Positions 1-11,330 of a stretch of 64,000 nucleotides of DNA are shown piece after piece (positions within the stretch are counted from its first letter, which is position 1; every line of letters begins with the position of its first letter). The notes under the pieces were generated by a model. It was given only the letters and a program-made list of their open reading frames with translations, was not told the origin of the DNA and did not search any database. The DNA lies in assembly GCF_000002235.5 (NCBI RefSeq), contig NW_022145596.1, positions 31,532,140 through 31,596,139 on the forward strand, given 5' to 3'. Made by a program: the position numbers and the translations under genes. The DNA comes from Strongylocentrotus purpuratus (Eukaryota; Echinodermata; Echinoidea; Camarodonta; Strongylocentrotidae).

Positions 1-180
1 GGGGGGGGGGAGGGGGAAGCAGAGGGATGAAAAGGGGACAGGAGGATATGATACGAGACACAAGATGGTGATAGAGGAAAGGGAGGATGGTGATGGGGAT
101 AGGGGAGGGAGGATGGTGGTGGTGATAGGGGGAGGGAGGATGGTGTAAGTTCTAGATGAAAGAAGTGTGGGTTGAGAGAA
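1..180. repeat. G-rich degenerate minisatellite
   Basis: The window opens with a G run and then repeats variants of GGGAGGATGGTG/GATGGTGATAGGGG several times up to about base 150. It is low-complexity purine-rich DNA on the + strand with no coding signal. The array probably continues beyond the window edge. Confidence 0.7.
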
Positions 181-637
181 GAGATAGGTGGGGAGGATGG
201 ATTTGCTCGGTGACAAGTAAAGTCCAAACAACCTCGTCACCCCATAATTTCTTTAAATAAACAAAAGACCGTAGGTGGAATGAGGGCAGTGTGAGTTTCT
301 TCCATAGGTCACATGACCTTCAATGTGATGACCTTCATCTTGAAGGACACACGCTGAAGACTGATGATTGCATCACTCCATCTTGACTGATAAGAATAAG
401 TGTATTGTTTCATTTACAGGACGACGAACCGAAGGGGTTTAGGGACCGCCAGTTAAACGTTGAGCGTAACCGTGCATACAAATGTAACCCTTCACACAAA
501 AAACAAACAAACCAATCAAAAGCAAAAACAAAACAAAACGAAACATAACGAAAAGAGAAAACAAATGATGATTGAAAATTTTGGGTACTTTTAGCGTTTA
601 GGTCAGATTGAGTACCCCGAACGTTTTATTTGCAAAT

Positions 638-730
638 ATGAACTTATTATTGCCGCTGATCATTTTGTTTGAACTTTTCTTTGAGCTAGCTACCAGTATG
701 AATAAAGTGGCCTCGCCATTGCAATTACAT
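638..730 (+). CDS. Possible first coding exon with signal-peptide-like start
   Basis: An ATG at 638 opens a 31-codon frame that ends in phase 0 at a strong donor (GTAAGTATG at 731). The first 20 residues are a leucine/isoleucine/phenylalanine-rich hydrophobic segment beginning MNLLLPLIIL, as in a signal peptide or anchor. No downstream exon could be joined to it, and the 853-1361 transposon would lie in its intron. I do not recognise the product. A chance hydrophobic frame next to a chance donor is a real alternative. Confidence 0.27.
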
Positions 731-852
731 GTAAGTATGTATATGTATATCATTTATTCAGGGCATCCGAGTAAAAAAAGATATATTATATATCTAGTTT
801 ATAAATCATCCTTTTGCATACATGTATGGATGCAATTTGTGTTGCTACATGC

Positions 853-1361
853 CAGGGGCGGCGATTTATGTTCATGACCGGGGGGGGGGGGCGAAATGCG
901 AGGGACGAGGTAGCATAGTGAACGAGAGGGACGAAAGTGACGGAAGTAACTTTCCCCTTCCAGGTTTTTGAAGTTTTGTTGTATTACAAAAATACATTCC
1001 ATATCAAAACTATTGTACACAAACAAGCAATATACTTTTTTCACACTTCACTTCTACTTTACTGGAAATAAGTGTGCAGTCCGAAGGGTTGTAAATATTT
1101 AGTAGGTATATCTTTCAGTAAGTTTTTCTACAACATTAACGTGTACGTTTTGAAGAAAAAAAACATAATGCGATGGAGCGTAGCGACAGAGCGAGAAGAT
1201 TGTTGCATTTGTATTAGTCTAATAACTGCACTATTGGGCCCTCCAGAGCCTAAAAGTGTGTTGCAGTCTTTAGTCAGTATTTGTTATACATTTTTTCTCG
1301 CATTTTTTCAAATTTTCAGGGGGGACGTGTCCCCCACGGTCCCCCGGGATCGCCGCCCCTG
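853..1361. mobile_element. Non-autonomous hAT-like DNA transposon with 8-bp target duplication
   Basis: The left end is CAGGGGCGGCGATT and the right end is its reverse complement AATCGCCGCCCCTG apart from one or two bases (...GATCGCCGCCCCTG). The element is flanked by identical 8-bp copies of CTACATGC (845-852 and 1362-1369), the signature of hAT transposition. The inside has a G run after the left end and no transposase-sized frame, so it would depend on a transposase made elsewhere. Reading frames through it are incidental. Confidence 0.87.
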
Positions 1362-1389
1362 CTACATGCTGTAAGTCGTGTTGAAACAT

Positions 1390-2000
1390 CATTTTCATGA
1401 CTAAGGGATAAATATTAGCTCCATACCTCGTTTGAGCCTTAATTATGAAAACAAGATTGATATACTGCTGTATCTTCTGTATACCATCAACTAATTAGAT
1501 ATCAGATTTTCTTCCGAGTATGAGTCATAAAGTATGCATTTGGTATTAAAGATATATGATTGCCTTTCAATTTTCCAATTAACGTGATCAAGAAACTTCG
1601 ATAAAAAGCAACTGTGTCAGGTGAATTTCCATCTAGGGCATTTTAAATTGACAGATTAAGATATTTTTGATGGATCATCTAAGTGGATGGATAAAAGTAA
1701 TCCTGAACTTTAAATGGGAAACCGCACTTCTCTAAATTCCAGTCTAATCGCCATTTTGAACTGGTTATCCTGCGGTGAATTGTTTAGAAAGCAAGGCAAA
1801 TTTGCTTTAAAATGTCATATTCATAGAAAGGCGAACACTTAGAAATATGCACATTTTTGGATTTGTCATGCATGAGTTTGCTATCATATTAGATTTGTAG
1901 GTAGTAATCATTTTCGATCGCTGGACATTCCGTTTTTTGTTCTTTGTGAGAAATGTTATCTCTTCTATAAGAACGAAAGGCACTTTAATACACCTTTGGT
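1390..2000. other. No feature seen
   Basis: Unique-looking AT-rich DNA. I saw no exon with both splice signals, no repeat and no RNA gene here. Confidence 0.5.
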
Positions 2001-2009
2001 TTCTTTCAG

Positions 2010-2236
2010 GCACACTTGTAAGATCATGGATGTCTTGCTTCTTTTCTTGTCACATATATCTGCTTTTAGGGGCAACAGCAACAGTTGGTCGATTGTTATA
2101 CGATATTTACCAGAAAGCCCGCATGTATTTGTTTCGAACACGATGCTTTATCCTTATGGGGTCTAAGGGCGTCGAAATGAAGGGTTTGCTATTTGAGTCG
2201 ACGGGGATGATATCACCACACCCATTCAATATTTGA
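2010..2236 (+). CDS. Possible terminal exon, unknown product
   Basis: A good acceptor (GGTTTCTTTCAG ending at 2009) is followed by an open frame of about 75 codons, starting two bases into the exon and ending at TGA 2234-2236. The predicted peptide has a hydrophobic stretch (FFSCHIYLLLG) and then a mixed segment (YDIYQKARMYLFRTR). No family was recognised and no matching upstream exon was found. It may be chance. Confidence 0.17.
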
Positions 2237-2677
2237 ATATTAAAATCGGCAAAGTCGTAATTATTGTTTGCGAAATTGTTAATGCGAGCTCTTTTTAACT
2301 CTTGTCAGTAATGTTTTACCTTTTTGGAAAATACTGGTTGTCCAGACTTTCTTCGACGTTGCACGTGACATGGTTGCCTTTGATTGAGGTGAGGGCTATT
2401 CTTAGTAGGGCTATGATGGAATGAAATGATGTTTGAGGAAAGGTAATGTATTGAGAAGAGCTGGAGGTAGGCAAGAAGTACCATGTCCAAAGCTAATTTT
2501 AGCAAAATGTTTTATAGCCGCACATACTCCTTCAATTACAGTGTAATGTATCGTGACATTACCATGCGTGACGTCAATAGTGATCGACTATCTATTCGGG
2601 CCAATTCAGTTTGATTGCAACTTACAAGAAAACTTGTCATGTCAATGAGATGATGGTCGGAATAAAGCTAAACAAAC

Positions 2678-2756
2678 GAAGAAGAAGAAGAAGAAGAAGA
2701 AGAAGAAGAAGAAGAAGAAGAAGAAGAAGAAGAAGAAGAAGAAGAAGAAGAAGAAA
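2678..2756 (+). repeat. (GAA)n microsatellite
   Basis: An almost perfect run of about 26 GAA units. Uninterrupted GAA/TTC tracts of this length can form triplex structures and are usually length-polymorphic. The minus strand reads as poly-leucine, which is an artefact of the repeat. Confidence 0.95.
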
Positions 2757-3930
2757 GGGAGGAGTCAATTGGACAGAATAAATAGCCGAACTCAGTCGAA
2801 GGAGCGTAAATTCCGGAGGGTTTGAAATGTTAAAGATAATTTTTTTTCTCATCATAGTGAAGGTTGGAATGGAGTGACTTGAAAAGGAGGAGGATCGGGA
2901 TAGGGAAAGTGAGAGAGGGTAAAGGAAGTAGGTTTCTTCGGTTAAGGGTTCATTGGATTAAAGCGGAGCGTCGACAAAGGCAGATTTAATTGGTGATGAC
3001 ACCCAGGGAGTTGGTCCTGACATAGTATGATACCAACGAACAGGTGATGGGAGGCATCGATAGACAGCTAGGCTCTGCTCTCGGGATCACTCCAAGAGAG
3101 ATGACCGGATTTATTTGTTTTCCCATGTGGATTACGGGCGGGATCTAGCGGCTTAAGAAGCTAACATGTTTGAAATTTGATTGGAAACGACGTGATGGGA
3201 TTAGAAAAGGTCGCAGTGATCTTGAGATTAAAGGGGGGGGGGGAGGAGGTTAAGATGAAAGTCGGAAGCCTTGAGATGCTCCATGGATGATCGCTCACAG
3301 GCTAAAGTGCGGGAGATAATTTGCACATCTGTCGATGAATTCATGATTTTAAGATTTTTTAGTTATTATATAGAAAGATTTAAGACATTGCCCCATGACC
3401 TTCATGTGATGCGGTTGGAAGGAGCATTGTATGCATAATACAAGAAGGATTGGGTTATCTCACGACCAGTATTAATAAGCTTAAACCAATGAGATTACTC
3501 AATCACGCCCACGACCTTCGCGCCATAGAACGCACTTTTTCTTAGCTGAGGCCTTAAACATGGGCATCATTATTATATTCATCAGGATATCACTTCTTGT
3601 GGACTTACGTTATGTTGTGTACACTCACTATTAACACTTTTTGCTAGGTTTGATGACATTGAATTTAATGAGTTGTGAAATGAAAAGGGGAATTTTACAT
3701 TTCAGAGTGTGAACGTTAGACGAAGTGTCGCGATGGAGTCCAAGAAACTGAAGAAAACGTGAAACGACATTGTGAAGTAAAACACGTTCACATCTACCGC
3801 TGATCGTATAGACCTCATATCTCCGCGAATAGTGTATAACGATAACTAAATAATATTACAAAAACAGAAAAAAGTTCTATATCATCCAGAACGCCATTTC
3901 TTCTACACGCAGATGTATATAATCTCGGGT
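2757..3930. other. No gene seen; purine-rich start, otherwise unique
   Basis: The first 150 bases continue the purine bias of the GAA tract. There is a 10-base G run at about 3234-3243. I found no exon I would defend. Confidence 0.5.
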
Positions 3931-3935
3931 GGGGA

Positions 3936-4099
3936 GGGGGGGGGGGGGGTAGAGCCCCTACCTATATCAAATGACGATAAATGGGAACAAAGCTAGAGAC
4001 ATAGATATAAGAGAATGTGGAAAGAAAATGATGGTATGTAAATAGAGATATAAAGAGATAGGGAGTGAGTGAAAGAGAGACAGAGACAGAGAGACAAAG

Positions 4100-4133
<34 letters not shown>
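3936..4133. repeat. G run and (GA)n microsatellite
   Basis: A G-rich run near 3936-3951 is followed by purine-rich DNA and a GA run at about 4100-4131. Both strands give low-complexity RE-repeat or SL-repeat frames that should not be read as genes. Confidence 0.9.
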
Positions 4134-4134
<1 letters not shown>

Positions 4135-4472
4135 GAGTGGGAGGGGGCGGAGGGGTTAAAAAAAGGGAAGTGGAAAAATAAAAGGATCTATCATCAAGGT
4201 ACCCTCTCTGAGCTCCATATTTCATACGTCTCCGTTGCTCTGTCATTCTACTACACCCTTACAGTTTAATTCAACTCCATGTCTGATTGTTCCCCTCCCT
4301 GTTGGTTCTTGTTTTCCCTCTTGGTCTGGTGCCTAACATCATGTATCTCGTGCAGAATGAAAAGCTCCCCATCAATATCTGCTTTGATGTATATATAATG
4401 ATTTATATCACTGCCGTTTGGAAATGTTTTTCCGCCATCTACGGTCAATTGATATGTTTTATTTATGTACAG

Positions 4473-4543
4473 ATTTAATCAAACATGGAACAAATCCACA
4501 TGTTAACCTAATATTCCCGTATTTCACTACCGTTTACATTCAC
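4473..4543 (+). CDS. Possible internal exon, unknown product
   Basis: The segment lies between an acceptor (TTTTATTTATGTACAG ending at 4472) and a strong donor (GTGAGTTTTA at 4544). Of three frames only one is open, starting two bases in and ending in phase 0, and it reads LIKHGTNPHVNL followed by a hydrophobic/aromatic segment. No partner exon was found. The intact splice pair is suggestive only. Confidence 0.25.
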
Positions 4544-5142
4544 GTGAGTTTTATGTTCTACCAGATTCCAGAATGTAACCCACAACATCGAGAAATATCG
4601 TTTTTCGTGAATTATTGAGGCAGATTTCACGGTGTGAAACCAATGTTTTGAATGATTGCATTTTTTTCATCTCGGCAGAGTGATTGTGTAGAATGTAGTA
4701 TACTAAACTGATTGGATCTGTCATCTAATTGAATTGGGTCGGACAGTATAGCGAATGAGCTTTGCGCTTTCCAACACTCTTCTCACAAATATTTGTAAAT
4801 ATTGGACAGGATAGTATCCTCAATGATATACGGAATTCCCCATTCACTGCTGGCCTACATCACTCTCTGTCTCCTCTTGTACTCTCAATTTCCCTTTTCC
4901 GCTTTAGCCCTCGATTCTTTTATTGTTCATTGCTAGATGTCGCGGTCTCGTATTCTCCGCAAAAAGGAATGTTTTATTTGTGTTCGTGTGCGATTACAGA
5001 AGAGGCTCGTGTCTAGTTAGCTTGGTTCGTTTCGCTCTATTTTTGTTACATTTGCAAGCCTGACTCTGTGATGACAAACATCCCGTAATTCATTCTTCTG
5101 CGCGAGAACATGGTGATAGGGAGGTTAAAATAAAGGAGGACC

Positions 5143-5161
5143 CAGGGGGGGGGGGGGGGGT
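5143..5161 (+). repeat. G run
   Basis: A 15-16-base G homopolymer followed by TAGGGG. Such runs can form G-quadruplexes and are error-prone in sequencing. Confidence 0.85.
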
Positions 5162-5394
5162 AGGGGTGTCATATCAAAACAGAGAACAAAGAAATAACAC
5201 GTTGAGAAACTGAGTCTCATACAATAAATACGGACAGAGGTCGTGAGGTCTTGTACTTTTTATCTCCTTGGTCTCTTTTCTTTAGCATTAGCTTACGCCA
5301 GCCCTCGATTTGATGTTGTTCTGTAGTATTTGTACTGATTTTTGTAACAATATCGGTATTAATAGTGCTCTTCCTGCGGGGCCTACAACTGTTA

Positions 5395-5530
5395 TTACCC
5401 TAGCAGTTGCAAGATACCTAGAGTAACACATGTTGATTAATGTCTAGTCAAAGGACACTCACGTCGGGCTGGGATTCGAACCCTCAATCCTTCAATTGAG
5501 AGTCAAGTGTATGAACCACTATACCACTTC
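5395..5530 (-). mobile_element. tRNA-derived SINE
   Basis: Read on the minus strand, the head carries a pol III A box (TGGTATAGTGG, 5516-5526) and B box (GGTTCGAATCCC, 5471-5482) at tRNA spacing. The body then contains AGACATTAATC, a motif shared with the SINEs at 8.6, 15.2 and 26 kb. The acceptor stem does not pair as in a working tRNA. Confidence 0.75.
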
Positions 5531-5694
5531 ATCTCCATTTGTATATATTCTGTCTCCATAATGTAATCCCTCGGATAACTTACTTACTTAACAATTACGC
5601 TACTCTCTTATCACGTACCTCCTGCTATCCTTCTCTGAGCCTATCTTTCAGCCTCCTCTGTTTCCCTTTCTTTCTCCTTCTCTTCACCCATATG

Positions 5695-5741
5695 TCTATC
5701 TCTCTCCCTCTCACCTCTCTCTCTCTCTCTTCCTCATCTCT

Positions 5742-5773
<32 letters not shown>

Positions 5774-5779
5774 TCCTCA

Positions 5780-5812
<33 letters not shown>

Positions 5813-5818
5813 TCCTCA

Positions 5819-5860
<42 letters not shown>

Positions 5861-5862
5861 GG
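5695..5862 (+). repeat. (CT)n microsatellite with a tandem ~50-bp unit
   Basis: CT runs are interrupted by TTCCTCATCTCTCCCTC three times at roughly regular spacing (about 5730, 5772 and 5813), so short CT blocks have been duplicated together with the interruption. The Ser/Leu frames through it are repeat artefacts. Confidence 0.9.
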
Positions 5863-6649
5863 CATTTTACTAAATTTTATTTTCTACTACATTGTTACTG
5901 TACTCTTCCTTGTCGCTCTATTTCCTTCTATGTCTCTTTCTTTCTCTCTTCACCACCTTCCCTCCATCCCTCCTCTATTGAAGCTCGGCCCTGGGTGCTC
6001 AAGGTTCTTCCCCTTCAAATTTACAAGTGGCAGTCTTAACTGGGATATAAAGTGCACATTCTCCACTCCCTGTGTAGCATTCCAGCTATCGCCTTTTTAC
6101 GTACGGAAGTGCAATCACACTGACCTTAGCATCCTACCTGGTACCCATATACCTCAGTAGAGAGGAGCAGTGTAGATAAAATGCATTGAAATGTGTAAAT
6201 GTAATGCATTTGAGTGCTTGATAACAATATTGACATCATTGAGTTGACAGTGAATATATTCATACCGTTTGTGTCACAGTTGGGCTCTGATCCTCGGCAT
6301 ATTAGCCATGTAATCACACTTGTGCTGTAAACGTTATTGAAATGCTTAACTGATGAGGGAAGGCACTCTAAAATTGATGCAACAGAAAGATGAATTCTTA
6401 ATGAGAAAGTTAATGAAATTAAACGAAGCACAAAGTGAGGGCAATGGTGTGTTTAATTGGCTAATTGATGGTCTATATATCAGTTATGGTGACCCCCATA
6501 CTGTAAAGGATACGGGTAGTTCTATAGGCTTTTGATTTGAAGGCCACAGCGTCAATAATTGCCATTGCATTTAACGGTCGAATTTGCACAATTGATCGTA
6601 TCGAATCAGTTACGGGTGGATGATGTTTATCTGAATATCGATACTCGCT

Positions 6650-6651
<2 letters not shown>

Positions 6652-6705
<54 letters not shown>

Positions 6706-6820
6706 ATCCCCTCTCTCTCTCTCTCTTTGATTCTATGTCTCTCTCTCTCTCTCTCTCTCTTTTTTCTCTCTCCTCCCTCTCTCTCTTTCTCTCTACTTCT
6801 CAGTCTTTGTCTCTGTCTCT

Positions 6821-6877
<57 letters not shown>

Positions 6878-6905
6878 CTTCTCTATTTCTCTATTTCTCT
6901 CCTCT
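6652..6905 (+). repeat. Long interrupted (CT)n tract
   Basis: About 250 bases of CT/CTT repeats with scattered interruptions. Low-complexity Ser/Leu/Phe frames here are not genes. Confidence 0.95.
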
Positions 6906-7199
6906 CTTACTATCTCTTTTTTTTCTTAATGTCTCGTTTGGCTTCCCCTCCTTTGTTCTCTCTTTCCATCTACTTTTATCTTTTCCTATTAATTTTGTAC
7001 TTATCCATCCCTCTCGATTTCCATGATCGTAAAATACTTCAATTTCTGTCTATTTTATTTATTAATCTCATTTAGGACTAAGTAGTATTAACTTCCTACA
7101 GACCACACATGATTATATTCCTTTGATCCCTCTTTATTCCTCCAACCCCTCTCTATCGTTAACGTTTCTTCTCTTCTACCTCAATGTTATGACCCTTAG

Positions 7200-7345
7200 T
7201 TTTTAATAATAAAAGTAATAATACTCTTTTTTTTTATATAGCGCTTATTACAATCACTAAGCGCTTCCTAACTTGTGCTGCCATTACGGCGCTCTAGCAT
7301 TTCAAAGAATTAATTCTTTCCAGGTACCCATTTACTCACTTTCAG
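7200..7345 (-). mobile_element. SINE tail fragment
   Basis: Contains the TATAGCGCTTATTACA tail motif next to an AATAATAAAAGTAATAAT run, then CAGGTACCCATTTA, in the same order as the fuller copies at 15.0 and 38.6 kb. The tRNA-like head is missing, so this is a 5'-truncated or decayed copy. Confidence 0.5.
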
Positions 7346-7751
7346 TACATGATGCCTTAAGTGCTTTATCGGATGGCACTGGAAGCTAGTTCGAACATCT
7401 TGATTTGAATTTCTGTTTGATATTACATTCAGAAAAATAATATTGGAATAAGAAATTTTGAACGAGAAATCAAATCGTCCCTTTATTTCAATTAATTTCC
7501 ACAACCCATGGCTATTTTATAAACCATACGATTAGGCTATGGTGTTAAATTGAGCTTGGCATATTTTGTTGTCTAATAATTGATGCATTGTCAAAAGATG
7601 ACCAAGTTTATAAGGTTAGTTAGCTGTATTCAATGTATGCTTTTTCATAATACTTAGATGTAGAATAAAGCAAGCATGAACCTTATTCTTTTTCCCTTAA
7701 GCACAAAATAAAAAATGCATCTTACAATATGTGATTACCCCTTTTTTTAGA

Positions 7752-7842
7752 GAAGGAAAGAGAGAGAGAGAGAGAGAGAGAGAGGGTGAGAGAGAGAAAG
7801 AGATAGAGAGTGAGAGAGAGAGAGAAAGAGAGAGGGGAAAAG
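7752..7842 (+). repeat. (GA)n microsatellite
   Basis: A GA run with GAGTGAGA and GATAGAGA interruptions. Confidence 0.93.
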
Positions 7843-8261
7843 AAAGCAAGGACGACATTTCACAACACTTTTGCCATTCCTGAATATAGTTTTCAATTAC
7901 CAAGTCAGATTTCTTTATTATAAATTTATTTAGTAATATCATAAATAAGAAATCATTTTCATTTTTTTATAGGAAGCAGTTTTATTCCATTTTATTTCAT
8001 GTATATATTTTTCAACACGGAACATTTGCTTCAGCTAAAGGCCACTTTTCTGCAATTCCGCGCATATGAAAAAAATATGAAATTCTAAAGCCAAGGATAC
8101 AGAAAATGTCCACACTACCCGCTTAAAGATTTTAGGATGATTCCAAATTATGTTTGCTTTGAAATTTGCTTTCATTCCGCACGCAATGCGCTTTGTGTTA
8201 GAAATTACCATCGGGTGAGCGATCTAAGTTTTATATTTTGCTTCGGTAAATGATGTAATAG

Positions 8262-8462
8262 TTATAATAATAATATAAACAACATTAATATAATATATGA
8301 TATTATATCATATATTATAATGATAATAATGATAATGATATAAATGTTAATATGAATGATAATATAAATGATAATAATAATGAAAATAACAATGATGATA
8401 ATTATAATAACATTAATTCTAATAAAAATATTAACAATATATATGATTTTAATGAAAAATAA
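8262..8462. repeat. AT-rich ATAA/ATGATA repeats with a hairpin
   Basis: Degenerate trinucleotide-like AT repeats. At 8290-8318 two 13-bp arms (ATAATATATGATA and its complement) flank a TTA loop, giving a perfect AT hairpin. Confidence 0.85.
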
Positions 8463-8524
8463 ACTTATAGCTACATTCTTTTGACGCAAGTATCCATCCC
8501 AGCGCATGCTCAAGGCACCCACAA

Positions 8525-8745
8525 ACTATCATATTATTATTATCCTAGTTGTAGCCTTGCTGCCCTAAGGCGCTGAAATCATTAAAGAAATTTCAGGCAC
8601 CCATTTTCATCACCTGGGTGGATAGTGGCAAATGAAGATAAATGTCTAGCCAAAAGACACTTTTCTGCGGCGGGTCTCGAACCGCAAACCTTGTGATCCA
8701 CATTCCGATGACATTAAGTCCACCTGGCCAACACATCTCTACCGA
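8525..8745 (-). mobile_element. tRNA-derived SINE, near full length
   Basis: On the minus strand: A box TGGCCAGGTGG (8720-8730), B box GGTTCGAGACCC (about 8672-8683), then the shared body with TTTGCCACTATCC and CACCCAGGTGATG, then GCGCC and a tail ending in ATTATTATTATT. It matches the copies near 15.1, 26.0 and 38.9 kb. Confidence 0.8.
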
Positions 8746-9402
8746 AATCGAAATGAATATTAGTTTACGCAACCCTGTTCATTCGGCTGGTATACGAATG
8801 TCATTCTTAACTTGAAGAATATATTATTTAAAGCGTGATTGATTGTGTATGTTTATACCTACAGCTTTAAAGAGAAACAGTTATCATCCGGAACGTATAC
8901 AACATCCAATTAACCATGATACTTTAAATAAAGCTGCCGTGAATAAATCGTAGGATGTTTGAAACAATTTCTAAACGAGAAAATAAACTTGTTCTATGGT
9001 GACCCAGCACGTCTTGTTTGGCATTGCTAACGAGGAGCTTCTGACAAGAGAGAGAAAAATGAAATAATCAAAAGAGGGATTTCAGAGGAAGTTGAGTTCT
9101 GATGAAGGGCTTACAGTCTGCCTGCATTATCCTTTCTTATATTCTTTCGTATCTTTAATTTCATATCATAATTGATCAACATTGCGTGTCTGCAGAGGTC
9201 AAACTAAATCATTGTCAGAAGATAATTACGATTCTTAAAGATTGCGCAGAACAAGTAAAACCTTTTCGTATTGAACCTATGAGACAATAGTCCTTGGGAA
9301 AATAAAGAATCAACATAAAAAGAAGGTTTATCTCCCTTTCTTCATGTTTATAGAAAAAATTGTAACCAATCAGCAAAGTTAGAACGGTCCAGCTTCGAAC
9401 AA

Positions 9403-9465
9403 AATGGACACAAATAGCAGTTTGTTTTCGGGTCCTGGTCCAGATGCCAAAACAGAATACCGGTG
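9403..9465 (+). CDS. Short 20-codon reading frame upstream of the 9523 frame
   Basis: A short ATG frame beginning MDTNSSLFSG ends at TGA 57 bases before the next ATG at 9523. It has uORF-like geometry, but there is no evidence of transcription. Confidence 0.1.
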
Positions 9466-9522
9466 ACTATAAAGTGTACTTTTATAACCATCGCTTCACA
9501 ACAAGCTCTTATTTTAATTTAA

Positions 9523-10008
9523 ATGAGCGATCCCAGAAAATCGATCGAAGAAGTTGTTGAAGGTTTATCTTTAAAGTCTGTAATTAATGAATACGTGAAA
9601 ACCTCATTTATCAAATATTTAATTTTCCTTTTAGCCCCAGCTCTTGATACCTTGGCTCAACTTTCTCAGTCCTATTTTCTATTTTATATCTCATCTTTAT
9701 TTATATTATGCGGTAATCGATCATTACAGGAGTCATTTTATCGTTCTATATTCTTGTGTTATTCTTGTGAAGGTATATATCATCAGATTTATATGGAGGA
9801 TTTAGGGTGGCATGTTTTTGATAAACCTACTTGTTCATTCGATGTACAGAGTAACCTTAAAAAAGGCAACCCAAGATTGTTGGCAAATTACTCAAAAATT
9901 CTAATTAGTTTTTTCAATAATTTAGAAAATCATTGGAGCACTCATTTACTTTTCTTTCATTCTGACACCAAAAATACGATCAAGAAACCACCCATGACCG
10001 ATATCTGA
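9523..10008 (+). CDS. 161-codon reading frame, unknown product
   Basis: This is the longest frame here that is not built from simple repeats. It starts MSDPRKSIEEVVEGLSLKS, then has a hydrophobic region at about residues 30-65 (KYLIFLLAPALDTLAQL and FYISSLFIL), and a polar carboxyl half with several Cys, Asn and Lys. The composition is more protein-like than its neighbours. I recognise no family, promoter or splice partner. It could be a decayed transposon or gene fragment, because an inverted-repeat remnant starts just downstream. Confidence 0.3.
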   Translation: MSDPRKSIEEVVEGLSLKSVINEYVKTSFIKYLIFLLAPALDTLAQLSQSYFLFYISSLFILCGNRSLQESFYRSIFLCYSCEGIYHQIYMEDLGWHVFDKPTCSFDVQSNLKKGNPRLLANYSKILISFFNNLENHWSTHLLFFHSDTKNTIKKPPMTDI

Positions 10009-10024
10009 CATATCAGTCTTAAGT

Positions 10025-10480
10025 GGAAATGTCGGAAACCCGATCGTCCAAAATAAGCGAATGGCTGCTACATTTGGTTGATTATGCTTTTGTAAGAAAA
10101 CATAAGGATATGGAAATATTTCTCATTGGAAATATACATCATTTAAAAGCTAATAATCACATATTCCACATGGCATTACGCTGGGATTGATCAGGCACTA
10201 TCTTTAATGGGTATGGCAAAATGACATTTGTTCAACTGCCTCATCTCATTTCCTAAAACAAAATAGCATGTGCCCAACCAATTGCAAATTATGCTACCTG
10301 CTCCCTCATACTTGATCCTTTCATCATGATTATGTTCTCATATCAAAGAAGAGAATATGAGCTTTTAACGATTAAAAATTCCACACCATTTACCATCATT
10401 TCAAAACCATAATGACCCAAACGTAACATTTGTCCACTTATTTTGGGCGATTGGATTTCTAACATTTGTCATGTCATCCG
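10025..10480. repeat. Decayed inverted repeat, ~45-bp arms
   Basis: About 10028-10072 on the + strand is roughly 70-75% identical to the reverse complement of about 10425-10475, with CCAAAATAAG conserved in both arms. A related direct repeat (AAGAAGAGAATATGAGC / AGAAGAGAATATAAGC) occurs at about 10347 and 10512. This looks like an old fold-back element, but no target duplication is visible. Confidence 0.35.
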
Positions 10481-11233
10481 CGATTCTCGATCATAATTCT
10501 TGTGAAATGTGAAAGAAGAGAATATAAGCTTTCCAATCATAAACACATTAATGAAGGAATGATATGAAATTATCGAGTTATTTACCCGTAGAAAGTGGGT
10601 TTTCTTTTTACAGGGACACCCTGTACAATGAATCTCATATCCTGTCTTTATTACCCACCTACGTAACAAGATCTTAAAGTTTGACAGAGTGGGGGTTTAA
10701 TGGTGATGGGAAAATTCCTCTTTACCAGATAAGTTTAATTCTGTAGATTTTCTGAGATTTATTCTTGATGACTATGAATATTATTATCGGATTTTAAAGC
10801 AGGAACAATCAATCAAATCAAATAAACAACTTATTTTCATAAACAATAGGAAAATTACATTGCGTGAAAAGTTTAAAAGGAAAATCAGAAAAATATAGAA
10901 AAACGCATATAGCTTCGACTTATGATAAATTCAAAAACACAGTACCAGGATTGGTGAAAGATAAAGAAATTAGAAAGAAAATAATAGAGAAAGAATGAGA
11001 AAGTAAGAGAATGGGAGGGAGTGAAAGCACATTATAGAAATACCGTACACACCACAAAAAGTAATTCGCATAATAATAATGATAGACGATCAGTTTTAAT
11101 CAGCAGTTTAAATTTTGAGGAAGGCCACTCATAAATGTTCATGTTAATCCCATTGAAATAACTTGATAATGATACTAATGGTGTAATTTCCCTTTTACAT
11201 TCTGGTATATTCTGGTAGGTGTTGTCAAACTAA

Positions 11234-11330
11234 CAGTGGCTTAGCTACGGGTGGCTTGGAGAGGGGACCCTCCCTCATCGAATGGAAAAATCGGGGAGAA
11301 AAAAAAGGGGGGGGGGAGATATGAATGACA
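11234..11330. mobile_element. hAT-like left terminus
   Basis: Begins CAGTGGCTTAGCTACGGG, the type of terminus seen at the hAT elements near 20.3 and 23.0 kb, and is followed by GA- and G-rich sequence. It may pair with the terminus ending at 12464, but the 8-bp flanks differ (CAAACTAA versus GATATATT), so it could be an isolated remnant. Confidence 0.4.

Noticed and set aside
2637..2855. Minus-strand frame with a poly-leucine run
   Set aside because: It is the complement of the GAA microsatellite.
5539..6039. A 166-codon + strand frame
   Set aside because: Almost wholly Ser/Leu from CT repeats, with a SINE just upstream; no splice or start context.
6727..7026. Overlapping Ser/Leu-rich frames
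   Set aside because: Translation of an interrupted CT microsatellite.
8262..8522. Ile-rich minus-strand frame looking like membrane helices
   Set aside because: Product of AT-rich ATAA/ATGATA repeats.
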